Counted from the first letter of the stretch, positions 45,600-59,128 are shown. The stretch: 64,000 nt of DNA from Effrenium voratum (GCA_963377175.1 CAUJNA010002902.1:149501-213500), one strand, 5' to 3'. The notes: generated by a model from the sequence alone, not told the origin. A program made the numbers and translations.

Positions 45600-47050
45600 A
45601 TGCATACATACGAGAGAGGGAGATTGGGAAGAGAGAGGCTTGGGGGGATGGGGAGGATGGGAGCAGAGGGAGGGAGAGCACACAAGGGAGACAAGGAAGA
45701 GAGGAAGAAGGAGAAAAGGGAGAGGACAATGTCGGCGGACTGAGCCGGAGGCTCTAAAGTTTGCAGATCAACAAGAAGTCAATTGAAGGTATCAAGTGAA
45801 TCTGCTGCTTGAATTAGGACTCGCCACAAGTTGTCTCGCAACACATCCACTCTGAACGCAGCCTTGCGGGCTAACGCGTTGACAGCCAATGAAAGCAACC
45901 AAACTCTCAATGTCTTTTTGGGCGACGTGGCATGCAAGTCTGGGCTTCCGGCTGTTCACGGGCCACCCTGGCCGGACGCGAATCACCGGCTCTTGGGTAG
46001 AAGGGTCGCACCAGCCATCTGTGGCATCAGTCCAAGAGACCCGCCGGCGGCCCGTAGGACAAAGAAAGCAAACAATTTCCACAAGCCAAAAAGTGAACCC
46101 AATGGTCCGACGGTCCAGGAAGCCAAGTAAGCATATTCAACCAAGCCCAGCGCTCACCAAGGCAATCATGTTTAATGCCTCGGACATTTCAATCATGTGC
46201 TTTGCAGGTTGTGCAAGTTATGCTGTGAGTTGGTGGCCGAACCCACCAATCATGACAGAGTTTGCCCAAATGGAACCCACGTCGCAGGGGTTCAGTCGAG
46301 AAGAGATGTGTGCAGCTCCGCGGATCATTTCCACCAGGGTCCGGAAGCCCGAAATGCCAACAGTCCACGCCAATCTGTTGAGAGCCACAGACATGCGCCC
46401 CCGGAAAACTAGCATGGAGCCACAAAAAGTTGCCCCTGAAAAAACCAACTCCTCCAAAACGAAACCAATCGCGCGTTGGATCTTTTTTGGTTTCCATCTT
46501 GATCAAAGGACCCGTCTCGTGCCTAGTGCCGTTGAAGGCGAGCGGCCCCGCTCGCTTCAGCATCTCCCGGCTGTCTGGCGTCAAAGGCCTGGCTCGCCGT
46601 CCAGCTGATGTGGCTCCAAATCTGCGAAACCAAACTCAGCTTCCCTCCAAGAGTAAGGTGGGGTTTCCCATTTGCCTAGTTGTTCCCTTCTTCTTCTTTT
46701 TTTGCGGAGCCTGCGTCGCTAGGAACGCAAGGATGTACAGCACTTTAATCTTCAAGCTGCCAAGCCAACAAGAGCTGCCTCGTCATGAGCCGATTCATTC
46801 TCATTGGCTACTTCTGCCCCAATTCTGCCACTCACTGCCTCATGGCTGGCCGGATGGGTACGCGGCCTTGTAGCCTCAGCGACCCCCTGCACCCAATGCA
46901 AGTATGGCAATGCCATGCTTGAGCTGCCAAAACCTGACGCACGTTGATTGGCAGAGGCGTGCCGCTTCGGCACGCGCCCTTTTTCCGCTCGCTCTTTCGC
47001 CTTCTGACCGCGCAGATTTCCCTGGACTCCCTGCAGCCCTGTATTGCGCT
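45600..47050. other. No confident gene between two microsatellites
   Basis: Both strands have moderately long open frames (plus 45889-46608; minus 46189-46584 and 45792-46082) without motif. A minus-strand segment at about 46495-46570 reads EMLKRAGPLAFNGTRHETG after CAGACAG|CCGG and may be an exon. Confidence 0.35.
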
Positions 47051-47078
47051 ACCCAAACACCTGTTTTCATCTGCGTGT

Positions 47079-48010
<932 letters not shown>

Positions 48011-48099
48011 TCTGTGCATCTGTCTGTGTATGTGCCCCCGTGCATGCATGCATGCATGCGTGCATGGAAGGATGGATGGATGGAGGGACGGGTGGTAAT

Positions 48100-49770
48100 G
48101 TAATGTCACAATGTGATGCAATGTATGCAGTATACTATATTAACTTCTTTCACTACTGCAGCCTTGGGGGTTGTCAACCCCCGATCAACCAGAAAAAGGG
48201 GTTGCCAAGCCAGGACGACAATCAGAAAAATTGAGGGACAGACTCTTGCGGCCATGGAGGAGAAAAAAAAAACAAACCTCGAGGAAACCACAAAACAACA
48301 GGAAAGACAGAAGTGCCACAGACTATACGGAAAGCAAGCTCTCAAGGAAACCAGAGAGCTGGACTCGACCAATACAAAGCTCGACTCTGGCTTTCTGGGT
48401 TTCGAGGTGTTTCCAGTTTCCTCCAGGGTTTTTTTAACATGGCCACAAGTCTGTGACACTTCTGGCTCTTCTGGTGTCCTCGAGGTCTTTTCAGGCTGTT
48501 TTTCATGACCACAAGTCTGTAACACTTTTGGATCTTTGGCTTTATTTTTCTCGTGTTCCTCCGGTTTCCTCAAATTTGTTTCAGTCATGGACACAAGTCT
48601 GCGACCAATTCCTTAACCTTAGATTTCAATAATTAAAGCAATAAGAGTTTTTTGGTATCTGTAAAGAGTACTAAAGGCTGGACCACATAATCTACAAATG
48701 ACTTTATAATTAAACATGTTCGACCATCAAATACTCATTTTTTAACATTTGAAAGGCGAGTGAACTACAGGTATGCAAGAAGTTAGCTCTATCTGGCCTC
48801 CTCACTTCCTTTGCGCAAACCACTGAATGGTAGATGTCGGGTTGGGGGCCACGAACTCCACACAAGGTGGACATCTGGAAACCGATCTGTCGCAAAGACC
48901 GAACAACACTGTACATATACTAATGTATATATATTTATATATTGTAATGCTAATGTGCATCTACCTTGGCAAAGTGGGAAACACACCTGGACAAAGAGCT
49001 GTTTGGTGTGTTAGATGTCGTTTTCACCCTCCCTACGCTGCTGTTCACTCCAGCTTTTACGGTTGGTTCAGGCCCTAGCCTTTGAATGATGACCGGCTTG
49101 GACAAAGGTCAAGCCATTTTCCGAGCTCTGTCCAGTTTGACCGGTCAGAACAGTATGTTCGTGCATGCTACTCGTTTGGGTTGATTTAGTTGTCGACGAG
49201 CAAGTTTTTGCACCATGACAAACTTTCAGAATATAAATTATACTTGGTGGTACTATGTGCGCCTGTACGTAAGTAGCTTCCACCTGTCATGCGAGGTGAA
49301 ACTGCGAAGCACAGGTCTGGCGGGAGTCCGGGGGACGCATCTTGCGATCGCATGTCTCAGCTAGCGGGCTCGACCTGACAGCGAGCTGATGGCTGAAACG
49401 TGCGGGGATGTCAACGTTTGGTGATCCCACTGGACAGCTGCAAAGGAACTGGACAGCAGCCATTTGGCAGGGTTTGCATTTTGATATATTCACAAATGCC
49501 AATCAAATGCCCACAAACATCAACGACAGCTGGAAGCCATGCAAGCATTGCGCACTGCGAGCCAAAAATGGAAACAGGAGGCCAAGGGCGGCAACAAACA
49601 TAAAAAGCAACAACTTTAACAGCCGCGTACGCCGAGCTACTGGAACCTCGCAAGCTGCGAACGCTTTGCCCTATGCCTCAACTGTTTTGGCACGGCGCTT
49701 CCCACAAAACAGGGCGTCTGGAGCCTCCTCAAGAGAAATTTTGCGTCAGGCGCCATGTGGAGAGAAAACC
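48100..49770. other. No recognised gene (1.7 kb)
   Basis: Lower-GC sequence with short open frames of Lys/Glu/Thr-rich composition that lack motifs. A repeated string around ATGNCCACAAGTCTGTGACAC occurs at about 48440, 48510 and 48590. Nothing indicates a gene. Confidence 0.45.
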
Positions 49771-49775
49771 CGCGC

Positions 49776-49827
49776 CTCCTCGACCTTGATCTCCAACTGT
49801 ATTCGCTTGGGTCGAAGGATGTTGAAC
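49776..49827 (-). CDS. Exon: C-terminal strands of a GOLD-like domain
   Basis: 17 codons, FNILRPKRIQLEIKVEE, between TTTTGAG|GTTC and a GC donor (GAGGAG|GCGCGG). With the split codon of the exon at 50548 it yields LRWSNEFNILRPKRIQL, matching the GOLD pattern of WxN, then a lysine, then an alternating hydrophobic beta strand. Downstream exons, if any, are not seen. Confidence 0.5.
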
Positions 49828-50547
49828 CTCAAAACCCCCATGAAGCGTTGAAGGGGAAAGGCAGATTTTGAAAAAAACACCGGGCATAATATAAACCTAC
49901 ACCCTACAATATCAACATGCTAGCATGTTCAAAAACTGGTAAGCACATTGGACAATTGCATTTGGCTTTTCACACTTGCTTTGTAGAGATGACAGGTACT
50001 TTCATATCATGGGTCCCGACCATGGTGCAACAGGGTTCCATATTTTGGCCCCTACCACCTCACCAAAATGCAACATCATGTTCAAGAGGCGACCAACAAG
50101 GTGATCCTCAACTCACCCAACAAGATCTACGGACCCTTGTCCAACAGGTCCCCAAGGCCCACTTGGCCAGAAAGAATCAGTCGACCATGCTCCAGTCAGG
50201 GATGCCATGGGCCTAACCCGAGTTGTGAGGCACCTTGATTTCTCAGCTCTGTTTGGTCCACCTGGAAGCAACCTGTTACAAGACCAAGAAGCAACCCTGT
50301 TTTCTGTTCAAAGTGCGAGTGTGGCACCACCAGCCATGGGAAAGAAGCAAGAATGGAAAGGCCAGGCTTCAACTTGACGCCAAGCCCCCGCTCCAATCCA
50401 AGGTGATGGGAAAAAGGCGCCCTTCTCTGATTTCCCTGGGGAAGCAAGGGGAACTCAACTCCACTTTTCTGCAGATCTCAAAGGGAACGGATCCTTTGAA
50501 CAGGAGACACGGGCGTCGCGCCGCATGCCGAAGGTTGGCCGAGAGGC

Positions 50548-50645
50548 TCGTTGCTCCAGCGCAGAGCCACGAGCCCGGCTTTGGGGCTGGTCACAGTGCC
50601 GCAGTTCTCGAGATCCAGCGTCTTCCAGGTGCCTTCGTGGAGCAC
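50548..50645 (-). CDS. Exon: GOLD-like domain
   Basis: 32 codons, VLHEGTWKTLDLENCG then TVTSPKAGLVALRWSN. GOLD domains (p24/emp24, patellins, SEC14-like 1) have the order polar strand, Gly turn, hydrophobic strand, W/F-x-N. The acceptor is CATCAG|GTGC and the donor AACGA|GCCTC (GC). If no splice is used the frame ends in a stop at 50478, so it could instead be a terminal exon. GOLD domains mediate membrane-trafficking protein contacts and, next to SEC14, lipid-dependent targeting. Confidence 0.5.
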
Positions 50646-51470
50646 CTGATGGGGCCATGGCTGGATGCCTCCAAGGACAGGGCTGACGGGGTGGAGGGGT
50701 TTTCGTGCCCTCCAAAAAATTGGCGAACTCACTTTGAGGGGACCCGCACTTGGCATAAGGAACTGCAGGACCCGGCTATGCTTTGTGACTAGCCGGCTCA
50801 CCCAGCCTGTGACGCCAAGCGCCCCCCCTCTCAACCTTGCCCGCTGCCTTTGGAGGAAACCAGGAGGGGGAGGGGAAGGGTAAGTGACGGGAATCTGGAA
50901 AGTTGGTGGAATGCCCCCCTCTGCTGCAGGTGCGTGGCTTGCCCCTTGAGAACACTGCTTGGGCTGAGGGATTCCTTGTGCCAGGAAGCTGCTTCCAAAG
51001 AATCTGATCCAGCTCCTTCTCAAGGGGGCGCCCCATGATTAAAGCAACACGTCTTGCTCTGCAAACTCAGGCCCGAATCCTGGGGTTCTAGCTGCTCATC
51101 TTCCCCGAAGTTAAAACAATTTTGGACCGGATTGGATAGATTAAACATGCGTCGACCCCACAGAACCAATGATTTCCCCTCTGACGGCCCAGTTCACCTG
51201 AAGTCCTCGCTCTACAAAGCATCCAGAAACGACCGGTTTGCCAAAAATGAGCGAGCCTTTGTGCTCGCGACGCCTCTCAAAACATGTCAACACTCAAGAG
51301 CGAAGTGAATATCCGACAAACCTTGATCATGATTCACAAAGGGGCATCCTTGATCATGATTCATGCCAAGATTCTTTAACATGCGTTGTGTGCCATCACT
51401 CAAGAGGCGAGAGCTCTTCCTTTCCCCAGCCTTTCCTTCCGAGCCAGAGATCTGATTTTGCTCCGGTCGC

Positions 51471-51539
51471 CTCCTCGTCCAGTCCCTGGTAGCCGTCCTC
51501 CTCGTCCTCCTCCTCGATCAACTCCAAGGCGCCACCGTC
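51471..51539 (-). CDS. Tentative acidic exon
   Basis: 23 codons, DGGALELIEEEDEEDGYQ then GLDEE, between GTCTCAG|GACGG and a GC donor (GAGGAG|GCGACC), phase 0. An in-frame ATG stands three codons upstream (MSQDGG), so it could be a first coding exon. Acidic linkers of this kind often separate domains, here SEC14 and GOLD, but that is a guess. Confidence 0.4.
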
Positions 51540-52815
51540 CTGAGACATCGTGCAACCCGTGGTGTGGTGGCAAACAACTCGGTTTTTCCCGCGCTGCCCT
51601 CAGATCCCCCGCTGAAAGTTTAGCGGAAAAGTGGGTCAAATGGAAACCACTAAACATTAAAAAGCTAAAAGGCCAAGGGGATGGCTGGGAGCCGCCAAGC
51701 TTAAAAACCAGCAAAAACATGCCCACAACAGTGAATTTACATAACGCTTTCTGCAATACCAATGGAGAATCCCATGGTCTCAGCGGTTGCTCGACCAGAG
51801 ACGGTCAATTTTCGACGGTCCGGAGTTTTGGACTCTCAGTGCCTACTGCTTGGTTCACTTTAAAGCCGTTTCGGGACCTCGGCGTCACAGAAAGTGGGGA
51901 GGCTTTAGTTCCACAAGCATAACCGTCCTCCACCACCATGCCCGATCGATCGCGGTTGCGCCCGACTGGCCGTTCCTGGGCAGCAGCATCCGGACAATCT
52001 TGTTTGTTTGGAAGATTGGGTTGGAATTTTCGGTTGTGTCATGTTGTGTCATCATACCCCAACCAAACCAACAGTAGGCTACCAACAATATTAATACTGC
52101 TGTGAGCGACTAAGAAGGGATCCGTTCTTCAGGCACGCCATTTCTCAGCGTCTTGTCTGGGTTGTTCAAAATGAGGGAGGATCCCGATTGTCCGAATCCG
52201 TAGATCCAGGACTAAGGAGCAGCTTGCGACGGTTCATGGCCATGCACCCCCTCGATACTCAATGCCTGATGTTTGACGTGTTGTGCACCTTTGAATTTCA
52301 AGAGGTTGATCACCATCCACCCAGAGCTGGCAGGACAGCCGATGTGATGAACCTGGCTGGATCGCTTGAAGTAACCTTCACCTCACTGATAACCTGCCGA
52401 GCCGCTTTGGACCTTGAGGCAGGTCCTAAGAGCGCGGGCAAGGGGCAAGCCCCCCAAATCTTGAGTCTTCAACTACTAACCTCTCGGTTGATGATAATGT
52501 AATATCGGGTGTCCGTTTATTCCGAGAATCCATGGGTTGTTGGCGTGCAAAACTCAAGGGCTGATTGGCCAGCTTGGGTGCAAATATCCGCCACCGTGAA
52601 ATAACTGACCCCCTGGACAAAGAAGGAACCTTCATGGGTGAAATCGGTGGCAGCTCTTCGTGGGATTGCATTTGCCTCTCGGCCCCACTCTGCATAGAAA
52701 TATTCTTGCGCGGGTCAATTTTTGTGCGGACATGTGTGGGTGTGTCGTCTTTCGCGGGCACCCCATTTTTGGTGGTTTTAGGGACACCACCAGTCGGGGG
52801 CCCTAAAACAGACAC

Positions 52816-52945
52816 CCCCCGGCGGCAAGAGTGGCAACAGTGCTTTGAAGAACTGCCGGTCGCGACTGTTTGTGTAATATGCGTGTGACAGGCGTGCCAC
52901 GCCGTGCCGTGTCCAATGGTCGTCCGTGAATGCCGCAGTCAGACG
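52816..52945 (-). CDS. Tentative exon, unrecognised
   Basis: Reads RLTAAFTDDHWTRHGVARL then SHAYYTNSRDRQFFKALL, with an acceptor TGCCAAG|CGTC and a possible GT donor in a G-run near 52815. Amino-acid composition is protein-like, but no family is recognised. It could belong to the SEC14/GOLD unit or to an old mobile element. Confidence 0.35.
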
Positions 52946-53526
52946 CTTGGCAACCAGCAGGATTGCCAAGCGAGTCGATTGCTAGCCTAGGCAACTTGCC
53001 ACCAAACCTTCGGACAAGCAGCGGAGGCCGGGTTCAGAATCTTGTGCCTGCCAATGCCAACCATGCCGGCAGGTTGCATGCTCTGTCAGAGGGGGATGGC
53101 GGTGGGGGGTCTCCTTTTCAATCCACACGGGAGGGGGGTTCCCTGAACATTCAGCCAACAACCAATGGGTGAAACTTGCAGTTTCGCCCAAAGAAACAGG
53201 CTGGCCATGAGATTCATGGCTGGGAGTCTGAGTCCCATGTCTGAAGCGCAAACATTGACTGCTTACTTCCCGCACATGGCACAACTTGATGCTTGAATCA
53301 ATGGTGCACCATATGAGGATTCTTCAAAAGATGTTTTTCTGTGAAAAGGCATCTCCTTGAGCAACACTTGGGCCATGAGTGGCAGCAGGCTGACTACAAG
53401 CAAGGTATTACAACGTGTCGCCAGTGTTGCCAAGGACCTGCCAGCGCTTCGCAACCCTCGCTCACAACTTGTTGCAATCTGGCAGCTGAGAGAGGAGAAA
53501 AGAGGACGGAGCCAGCTGCCTTTGAC

Positions 53527-53538
53527 ACAGACTGAAGG
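53527..53538. repeat. Putative target-site duplication of element A, left
   Basis: ACAGACTGAAGG immediately precedes the left terminus AGAGGGGGTCG. The identical 12-mer follows the right terminus at 55826-55837. A chance 12-base identity exactly at both ends of inverted repeats is very improbable, so this supports insertion as a unit. Confidence 0.7.
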
Positions 53539-53667
53539 AGAGGGGGTCGTAACCACGACAAAAACGCGATTTTGTTACCATGACAAGGTGCAATGTTACC
53601 ACGGCAGAAAAAAAGCGTTACAGCGACATGTTTCTTGCGGGCTTATCCCGACAAGCAGGGAAATAGA

Positions 53668-55405
53668 AAGGAATAAGAAGGCATGAGAAGGTCAATAAGA
53701 AGGAATAAGAAGGAATAAGAAGGTCAATAGAAAGGAATAAGAAGGAATAAGAATGTGAATAGAAAGGAATAAGAAGGAATAAGAAGGTGAATAGAAAGGA
53801 ATAAGAAGGAATAATAGAAAGGAATAAGAAGGAATAAGAAGGTCAATAGAAAGGAATAAGAAGGAATAAGAAGGTAAGAAGGAATAAGAAGGTATTAGAA
53901 AGGAATAAGAAGGAATAAGAAGGTCAATAGAAAGGAATAAGAAGGAATAAGAAGGTAAATAGGAAGGAATAAGAAGGAATAAGAAGGAATAAGAAGGAAT
54001 AGAAAGGAATAAGAAGGAATAAGAAGGTCAATAGAAAGGAATAAGAAGGAATAAGAAGGTGTCAATAGAAATAAGAATAAGAATGTGAATAGAAAAGAAT
54101 AAGAAGGAATAAGAAGGTCAATAAGAAGGAATAAGAAGGAATAAGAAGGTCAATAGAAAGGAATAAGAAGGAATAAGAAGGTCAATAGAAAGGAATAAGA
54201 AGGAATAAGAAGAAGAAAGGAATAAGAAGGAATAAGAAGGTCAATAGAAAGGAATAAGAAGGAATAAGAAGGTCAATAGAAAGGAATAAGAAGGAATAAG
54301 AAGGTCAATAGAAAGGAATAAGAAGGAATAAGAAGGTCAATAGAAAGGAATAAGAAGGAATAAGAAGGTCAATAGAAAGGAATAAGAAGGAATAAGAAGG
54401 AATAGAAGGAATAAGAAGGAATAAGAAGGTCAATAGAAAGGAATAAGAAGGAATAAGAAGGTCAATAGAAAGGAATAAGAAGGAATAAGAAGGTCAATAG
54501 AAAGGAATAATAAGAAGGAATAAGAATGTGAATAATAGAAAGGAATAAGAAGGAATAAGAAGGTCAATAGAAAGGAATAAGAAGGAATAAGAAGGTCAAT
54601 AGAACGGAATAAGAAGGAATAAGAAGGTCAATAGAAAGGAATAAGAAGGAATAAGAAGGTCAATAGAAAGGAATAAGAAGGAATAAGAAGGTCAATAGAA
54701 AGGAATAAGAAGGAATAAGAAGGTGATTAGAAAGGAATAAAAAATAAGAAGGTCAATAGAAAGGAATAAGAAGGAATAAGAAGGTCAATAGAAAGGAATA
54801 AGAAGGAATAAGAAGGTCAGTAGAAAGGAATAAGAAGGAATAAGAAGGTGAATAGAAAGGAATAAGAAGGAATAAGAAGGTCAATAGAAAGGAATAAGAA
54901 GGAATAAGAAGGTCAATAGAAAGGAATAAGAAGGAATAAGAAGGTCAATAGAACGGAATAAGAAGGAATAAGAAGGTCAATAGAAAGGAATAAGAAGGAA
55001 TAAGAAGAAATTAAGAAGGAATAAGAAGGTCAATAGAAAGGAATAAGAAGGAATAAGAAGGTCTAAGAAGGTCAATAGCAAGGAATAAGAAGGCCAATAG
55101 AAATGAATAAGAAGGAATAAGAATGTGAATAGAAAGGAATAAGAAGGAATAAGAAGGTCAATAGAAAGGAATAAGAAGGAATAAGAAGGTCAATGGAAAG
55201 GAATAAGAAGGAATAAGAAGGTCAATAGAAAGGAATAAAAGAAGGAATAAGAAGGTGATTAGAAAGGAATAAGAAGGAATAAGAAGGTCAATAAAAAGGA
55301 ATAAGAAGGTCAGTAGAAAGGAATAAGAAGGAATAAGAAGGTGAATAGAAAGGAATAAGAAGGAATAAGAAGGTCAATAGAAAGGAATAAGAAGGAATAA
55401 GAAGT
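53668..55405 (+). repeat. 32-bp GAATAAGAAGG minisatellite
   Basis: The unit is two GAATAAGAAG decamers plus GTCAATAGAAAG, about 32 bp, repeated some fifty times with deletions and variants (GTGAATAG, GTGATTAG). Stops in every frame exclude translation. It fills the left core of element A. Confidence 0.95.
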
Positions 55406-55650
55406 AATAGTAGTAGTAGTAGTAGTAGTAGTAGTAATAGTAGTAGTAGTAGTAGTAGTAGTAGTAATAGTAGTAGTAGTAGTAGTAGTAGTAATAGTAA
55501 TAATAGTAATAGTAGTAGTAGTAATAGTAGTAATAGTAGTAGTAGTAGTAGTAGTAGTAATAGCAGTAATAGTAGTAGTAGTAGTAATAATAGTAATAGT
55601 AGTAGTAGTAGTAATAATAGTAATAGTAGTAGTAGTAGTAATAATAGTAA

Positions 55651-55710
<60 letters not shown>

Positions 55711-55711
55711 A
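55406..55711 (+). repeat. (AGT)n microsatellite
   Basis: TAGTAGTAG triplets with AAT variants, ending exactly at the right inverted terminus of element A. Leu- and Thr-rich frames on the minus strand are artefacts. Confidence 0.97.
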
Positions 55712-55849
55712 AGCCTTGTCGGGATAGTCTTCACTGAAACTTGTCGGTGTAACAAGATTCTTTGTCGTTGTAACAATGACCTTTGTCGTTGTAACAGGTT
55801 CTTTGTCGTGGTTACGACCCTCTCTACAGACTGAAGGGAGCCCCTGGAC

Positions 55850-57230
55850 TACTGCGCGTGCGTTTGAAACCCTCGTGATCCTCGCGTTTTCGGGTATGCC
55901 GAGCCTCGGGTATGTCCCAAATGCCGACCACACAGAAGCGCACTTCGGGCGGTGGTAGGAAACGACTGCCAGGTAGCACCACCTCACATGCGAGAAGTGT
56001 TGCCTTGTCTCTTAGAAATCTGCAGTTGATTGCGCCCCTTGCCCTCAAATGCGCTCAAATGCGCAACCAACATGTGTGAGCCCCCTGCAAAAGCAAGCCA
56101 ACAGAGGAGCCGGATCGAGATGGAAGCAGGCAGAAGTCCTATCACAGATTTTGGGCACGTTGGAGCGCACAAATGGACCTATGCATGTGTGTACCCAAGC
56201 ACAGTCCTTGCCATGTCACAAAAACTAGGGCCGTGGGAAATGACCACTTCTGTCATCCAGCCAAAGGCCTTCCCAAAGACCAACCACCCATATAGAGAGG
56301 GCATTTCCTTGTATCACAGAAGTGGGGACAACCCCCTGATCCCACAACCCGGGAAGCCATGCAAAGCTCGCTTGCCGCGAGCACGTGGCTGCCCACTGGC
56401 CGATCCAAGGGGCAAACTTCCAGCTGACTCGCTGTCCCGCGGTGGCCTCCACCACCTTCTCCAGAACCTGACAGCTGGAGGGAAGTCTCACCGCTTCGAT
56501 TGGACTGGTGGAGGGTGCTTCTTAGTTGTCGTATTGAAGAGAGAGAGAGAGAGAGAGAGAAACAGCTTCTGGTGTACCAGAGCCACAAACCGGGCAGTTG
56601 TCGTATTGAAAATTCCATTTGTTGAACTGGACCATTCTGATTCCAATGAAAGGTGAACGTCACACAAACACACACCGCAATTCCCCTTTTCTCATGAAGC
56701 CGCCCTTCATCCAACAGCTCCCCACCCCTTCATCATGATGCCAGTGCCACTACTTGATGAAGCACCCCAGCCCCTCTACAGAGCAGGTCTACCCCCTCCG
56801 CACCCGGAGGGGAAAGTTGTCCAGACTTACTCATGAGCGGACACCTCCCAAACTCATTGGCTCACACTCTGGGGTTAAGACATTATGATCCAGCCTTATC
56901 ATGAACAACTCAACATTCGGCCTCAACAATTGAAGGTCTCCTTTTTCGCACTGTGAACGCCGTTCAATGTGACAAGCAGCAGCCAACACGGGCTCTTGGC
57001 CTGTCCAGGGCCAATGTAGTGGTAGCTCTCATCATTCCTCTGATCGTTTTCCTCCTGACGGAAAAGGCACGCGCCACGTACCAAGGATCAAGTGGAGTTA
57101 TCATTCAGGCGCCAAAATGTGCAAATGACCAGCAATCCCAGCTTCCCTCTGCTTGGTGTTGGGATTGGTCCAGTTGGACGGCAACAGCTTCAATTCCAAG
57201 TCCGGCTCAGAAACTCCAGGCAAAAAACCA
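55850..57230. other. No recognised exon
   Basis: Sequence between element A and the small exon at 57234. A (GA)n run lies near 56538-56561. A 170-codon plus-strand frame begins at 56953 and has a hydrophobic stretch, but it overlaps the minus-strand exon candidate and has no motif. Confidence 0.4.
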
Positions 57231-57233
57231 AAC

Positions 57234-57281
57234 GTCGATGAGCGGTTCATCATCTTCCTGGATCGCCGGCAAGTTCAGGTA
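57234..57281 (-). CDS. Tentative exon (48 nt)
   Basis: Reads YLNLPAIQEDDEPLID between CCGGAG|TACC and a GT donor (ATCGAC|GTTTGG), phase 0 at both ends. A polar, acidic linker. It lies in order between the SEC14 and GOLD exons, but membership is unproven. Confidence 0.3.
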
Positions 57282-59020
57282 CTCCGGCGCAAAACATGAT
57301 TGGGACGGACCGTTGGTGGGTGTCATGTTATGCTGTGAGCGAGTGGAGCGAGTGGGGAGGCCTTGTCAGCCTCCCCTGTTTCCCGTCAAAGTAGAGCAAA
57401 TAACCCTTGATTGCTGGTTTGGATTCACGTTTGGCATCCAACACGTCGCCTCCAGTCCGAACTGATTGTGGACATTCGTGGCTTGCGTGCTCAGTTGCCT
57501 TGCTCTCTCTCTTGTCAGATCCCGTGTTCTGCACAAAACGGAGGAACAACTAAGGGCGAATCCACAGCAAGAAGTTTTGGGGGTGACATGTTAACGCTCG
57601 CGGTGAGTTGGCCAACCCTTGGCAACATGTTTACAGTGAAGTTCCAGGGCTCTAGGGGGCCTGTTTGTTGCCTTCAGAGGAAGGCCAATCAATTCCTATG
57701 ACGTGCTGCGGAACCAAATGCCACGGTCACGTTCTGTCCCTCTGCTTGGTGACTTCAAAACCATTTCACCCCATGTTCACGTGAACGCCAATTGAATTGG
57801 CCGCACTTTTGCGTTGATGTTCTAGGACAACCACTAGTGCTGTACGAAGCAAACGTGTTAGGACAGCGTTCTACCATGATTGATGAAGCAGAAGTTCCTT
57901 CTACAAAACCCGCGTGAGTGCTTGACAACCTTGTGACCCCATGTTTCGTGCTGCGGACCGCTTGTAGCCATGTTGTTCACTTTTCAGCATGCCAACATCA
58001 GAAGTGATATGACGACATGTTGGAGTTGGAAGTTGGGGTTCGTGGGTTTGGTCTGATTGCGCTTATTGGCTTGTACCTTGAGAAACTTGCAGGCCCATAG
58101 CTGGTACGGGCTTGCTTTTGAAAGTGCATCAGAAGGGTGTTGGAATGAGCTTTTGTCTTTAGAGGCCTTTGCGGCCGCATCTTGGGTTCAATGCGGGTAA
58201 GTGCGCCGCCAGCATAATTTTTCGGTGGAAGACGGCGTGCTATGCTGACACAAAGTCTCAAACGCGGCAAGGCCACAGAAGACCAACTGCCGGGCTTCGA
58301 TTTCTAGAAAGCCGGCCTTTGTTTCGCATGGCTGCAATTAATGCAGAAAAGCGTAGCTGGAGTGGAGGTTTTGCGCCGGCCCTGAATCTCATCCTTAAAC
58401 CCCCAGCCTTAAATTCCAACAGTTGGCCTTTCGGGCGCCCACCTCAGGTTGAAAGGGCGGAGTCACAAGAAACAAATCATTGCCGGCACTCTGTGGGTCT
58501 TGGTCTGCTTACGGGCGCCATCTCAATGCTTCTCGTATCCCATACAGATCAAGTACTGTAAACCAAAATGTTTGGCCAAAAGGGCCTGCGCTTCCCAAAC
58601 AAGTTCCCCATAACAGACTTGAACGTGCCGCCAAAGGGATCGCAGAACGTCAACGCAAATATTTGGTCGAAGGGTTTTGCAAGTACTCGAGTACATTTGG
58701 CCAAAAGACGAAGCATTTTGAAATCACAAAGCAGGATCCCAAGAAGGTAAACGTAAAACATTTGGCCAAGGGGCTTCAAGTAATCCACCGAGGTGTCTAG
58801 AACATGGATATGCGGCAAGCGGCGTTCAAGTTGCCAAGCGGGCTCACCAAAACGTGAACGCAACATGAGTCCAAATGGTTTTCAAGCAACGAAGCGCGGT
58901 TCTTGCGATGTTTTTTTCAAGTAATTGATGTAAAGGACTGCAGGGGCAAATGTGTACGCATCCATTTCCTCCCCCCGGCTGTCACACGGATCTCTTCCGG
59001 GAAGACCCTCGCTCCTTCAC

Positions 59021-59128
59021 CTTGAAGCGGAAGGCGTCTAAGGCGCGAAGCTGTTCCAGGTCAACGATGCTGAGCAAGTCTGGGTCCTGTGCTGCAGTGC
59101 TCCAACGGGCAAAGGCTTCCAGCAGGGC
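59021..59128 (-). CDS. Exon candidate downstream of the SEC14 exons
   Basis: 36 codons, ALLEAFARWSTAAQDPDL then LSIVDLEQLRALDAFRFK, amphipathic helices, between TTTCAG|GCCC and a GT donor (TTCAAG|GTGAAG), phase 0. Coding character is clear, but I do not recognise the motif. Position suggests the SEC14 gene. It could also be the next gene in the same orientation. Confidence 0.5.

Larger units (their letters stand above)
53539..55825. mobile_element. Satellite-cored foldback-like element A
   Basis: Long inverted termini (about 53539-53654 and 55713-55825, ~115 bp each) start AGAGGGGGTCGTAACC and AGAGAGGGTCGTAACC read inward. Each holds about four spaced copies of a GTTACAACGACAAAG-like subrepeat and ends at ATCCCGACAAG. 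Between them lies only a 32-bp minisatellite (1.7 kb) and an (AGT)n tract (0.3 kb). The 12-mer ACAGACTGAAGG directly flanks both ends (53527-53538 and 55826-55837). No transposase is present. Foldback and some Mutator-type elements share subrepeated TIRs and a ~9-bp duplication; 12 bp would be unusual. It lies among the SEC14/GOLD exons. Confidence 0.7.

Noticed and set aside
43587..45786. Three 690-720-residue open frames
   Set aside because: A stop-free 4-bp repeat keeps all frames open. No protein is implied.
45889..46608. 239-residue plus-strand frame
   Set aside because: Both strands are open over this interval, no domain is visible, and the composition is irregular. It might shadow an unrecognised minus-strand exon.
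53668..55405. CRISPR array
   Set aside because: The regular 32-bp spacing comes from a continuous minisatellite without unique spacers, in a eukaryotic context.
56953..57465. 170-residue plus-strand frame with a hydrophobic stretch
   Set aside because: Single weak hydrophobic run, no signal or family, opposite to all other genes.
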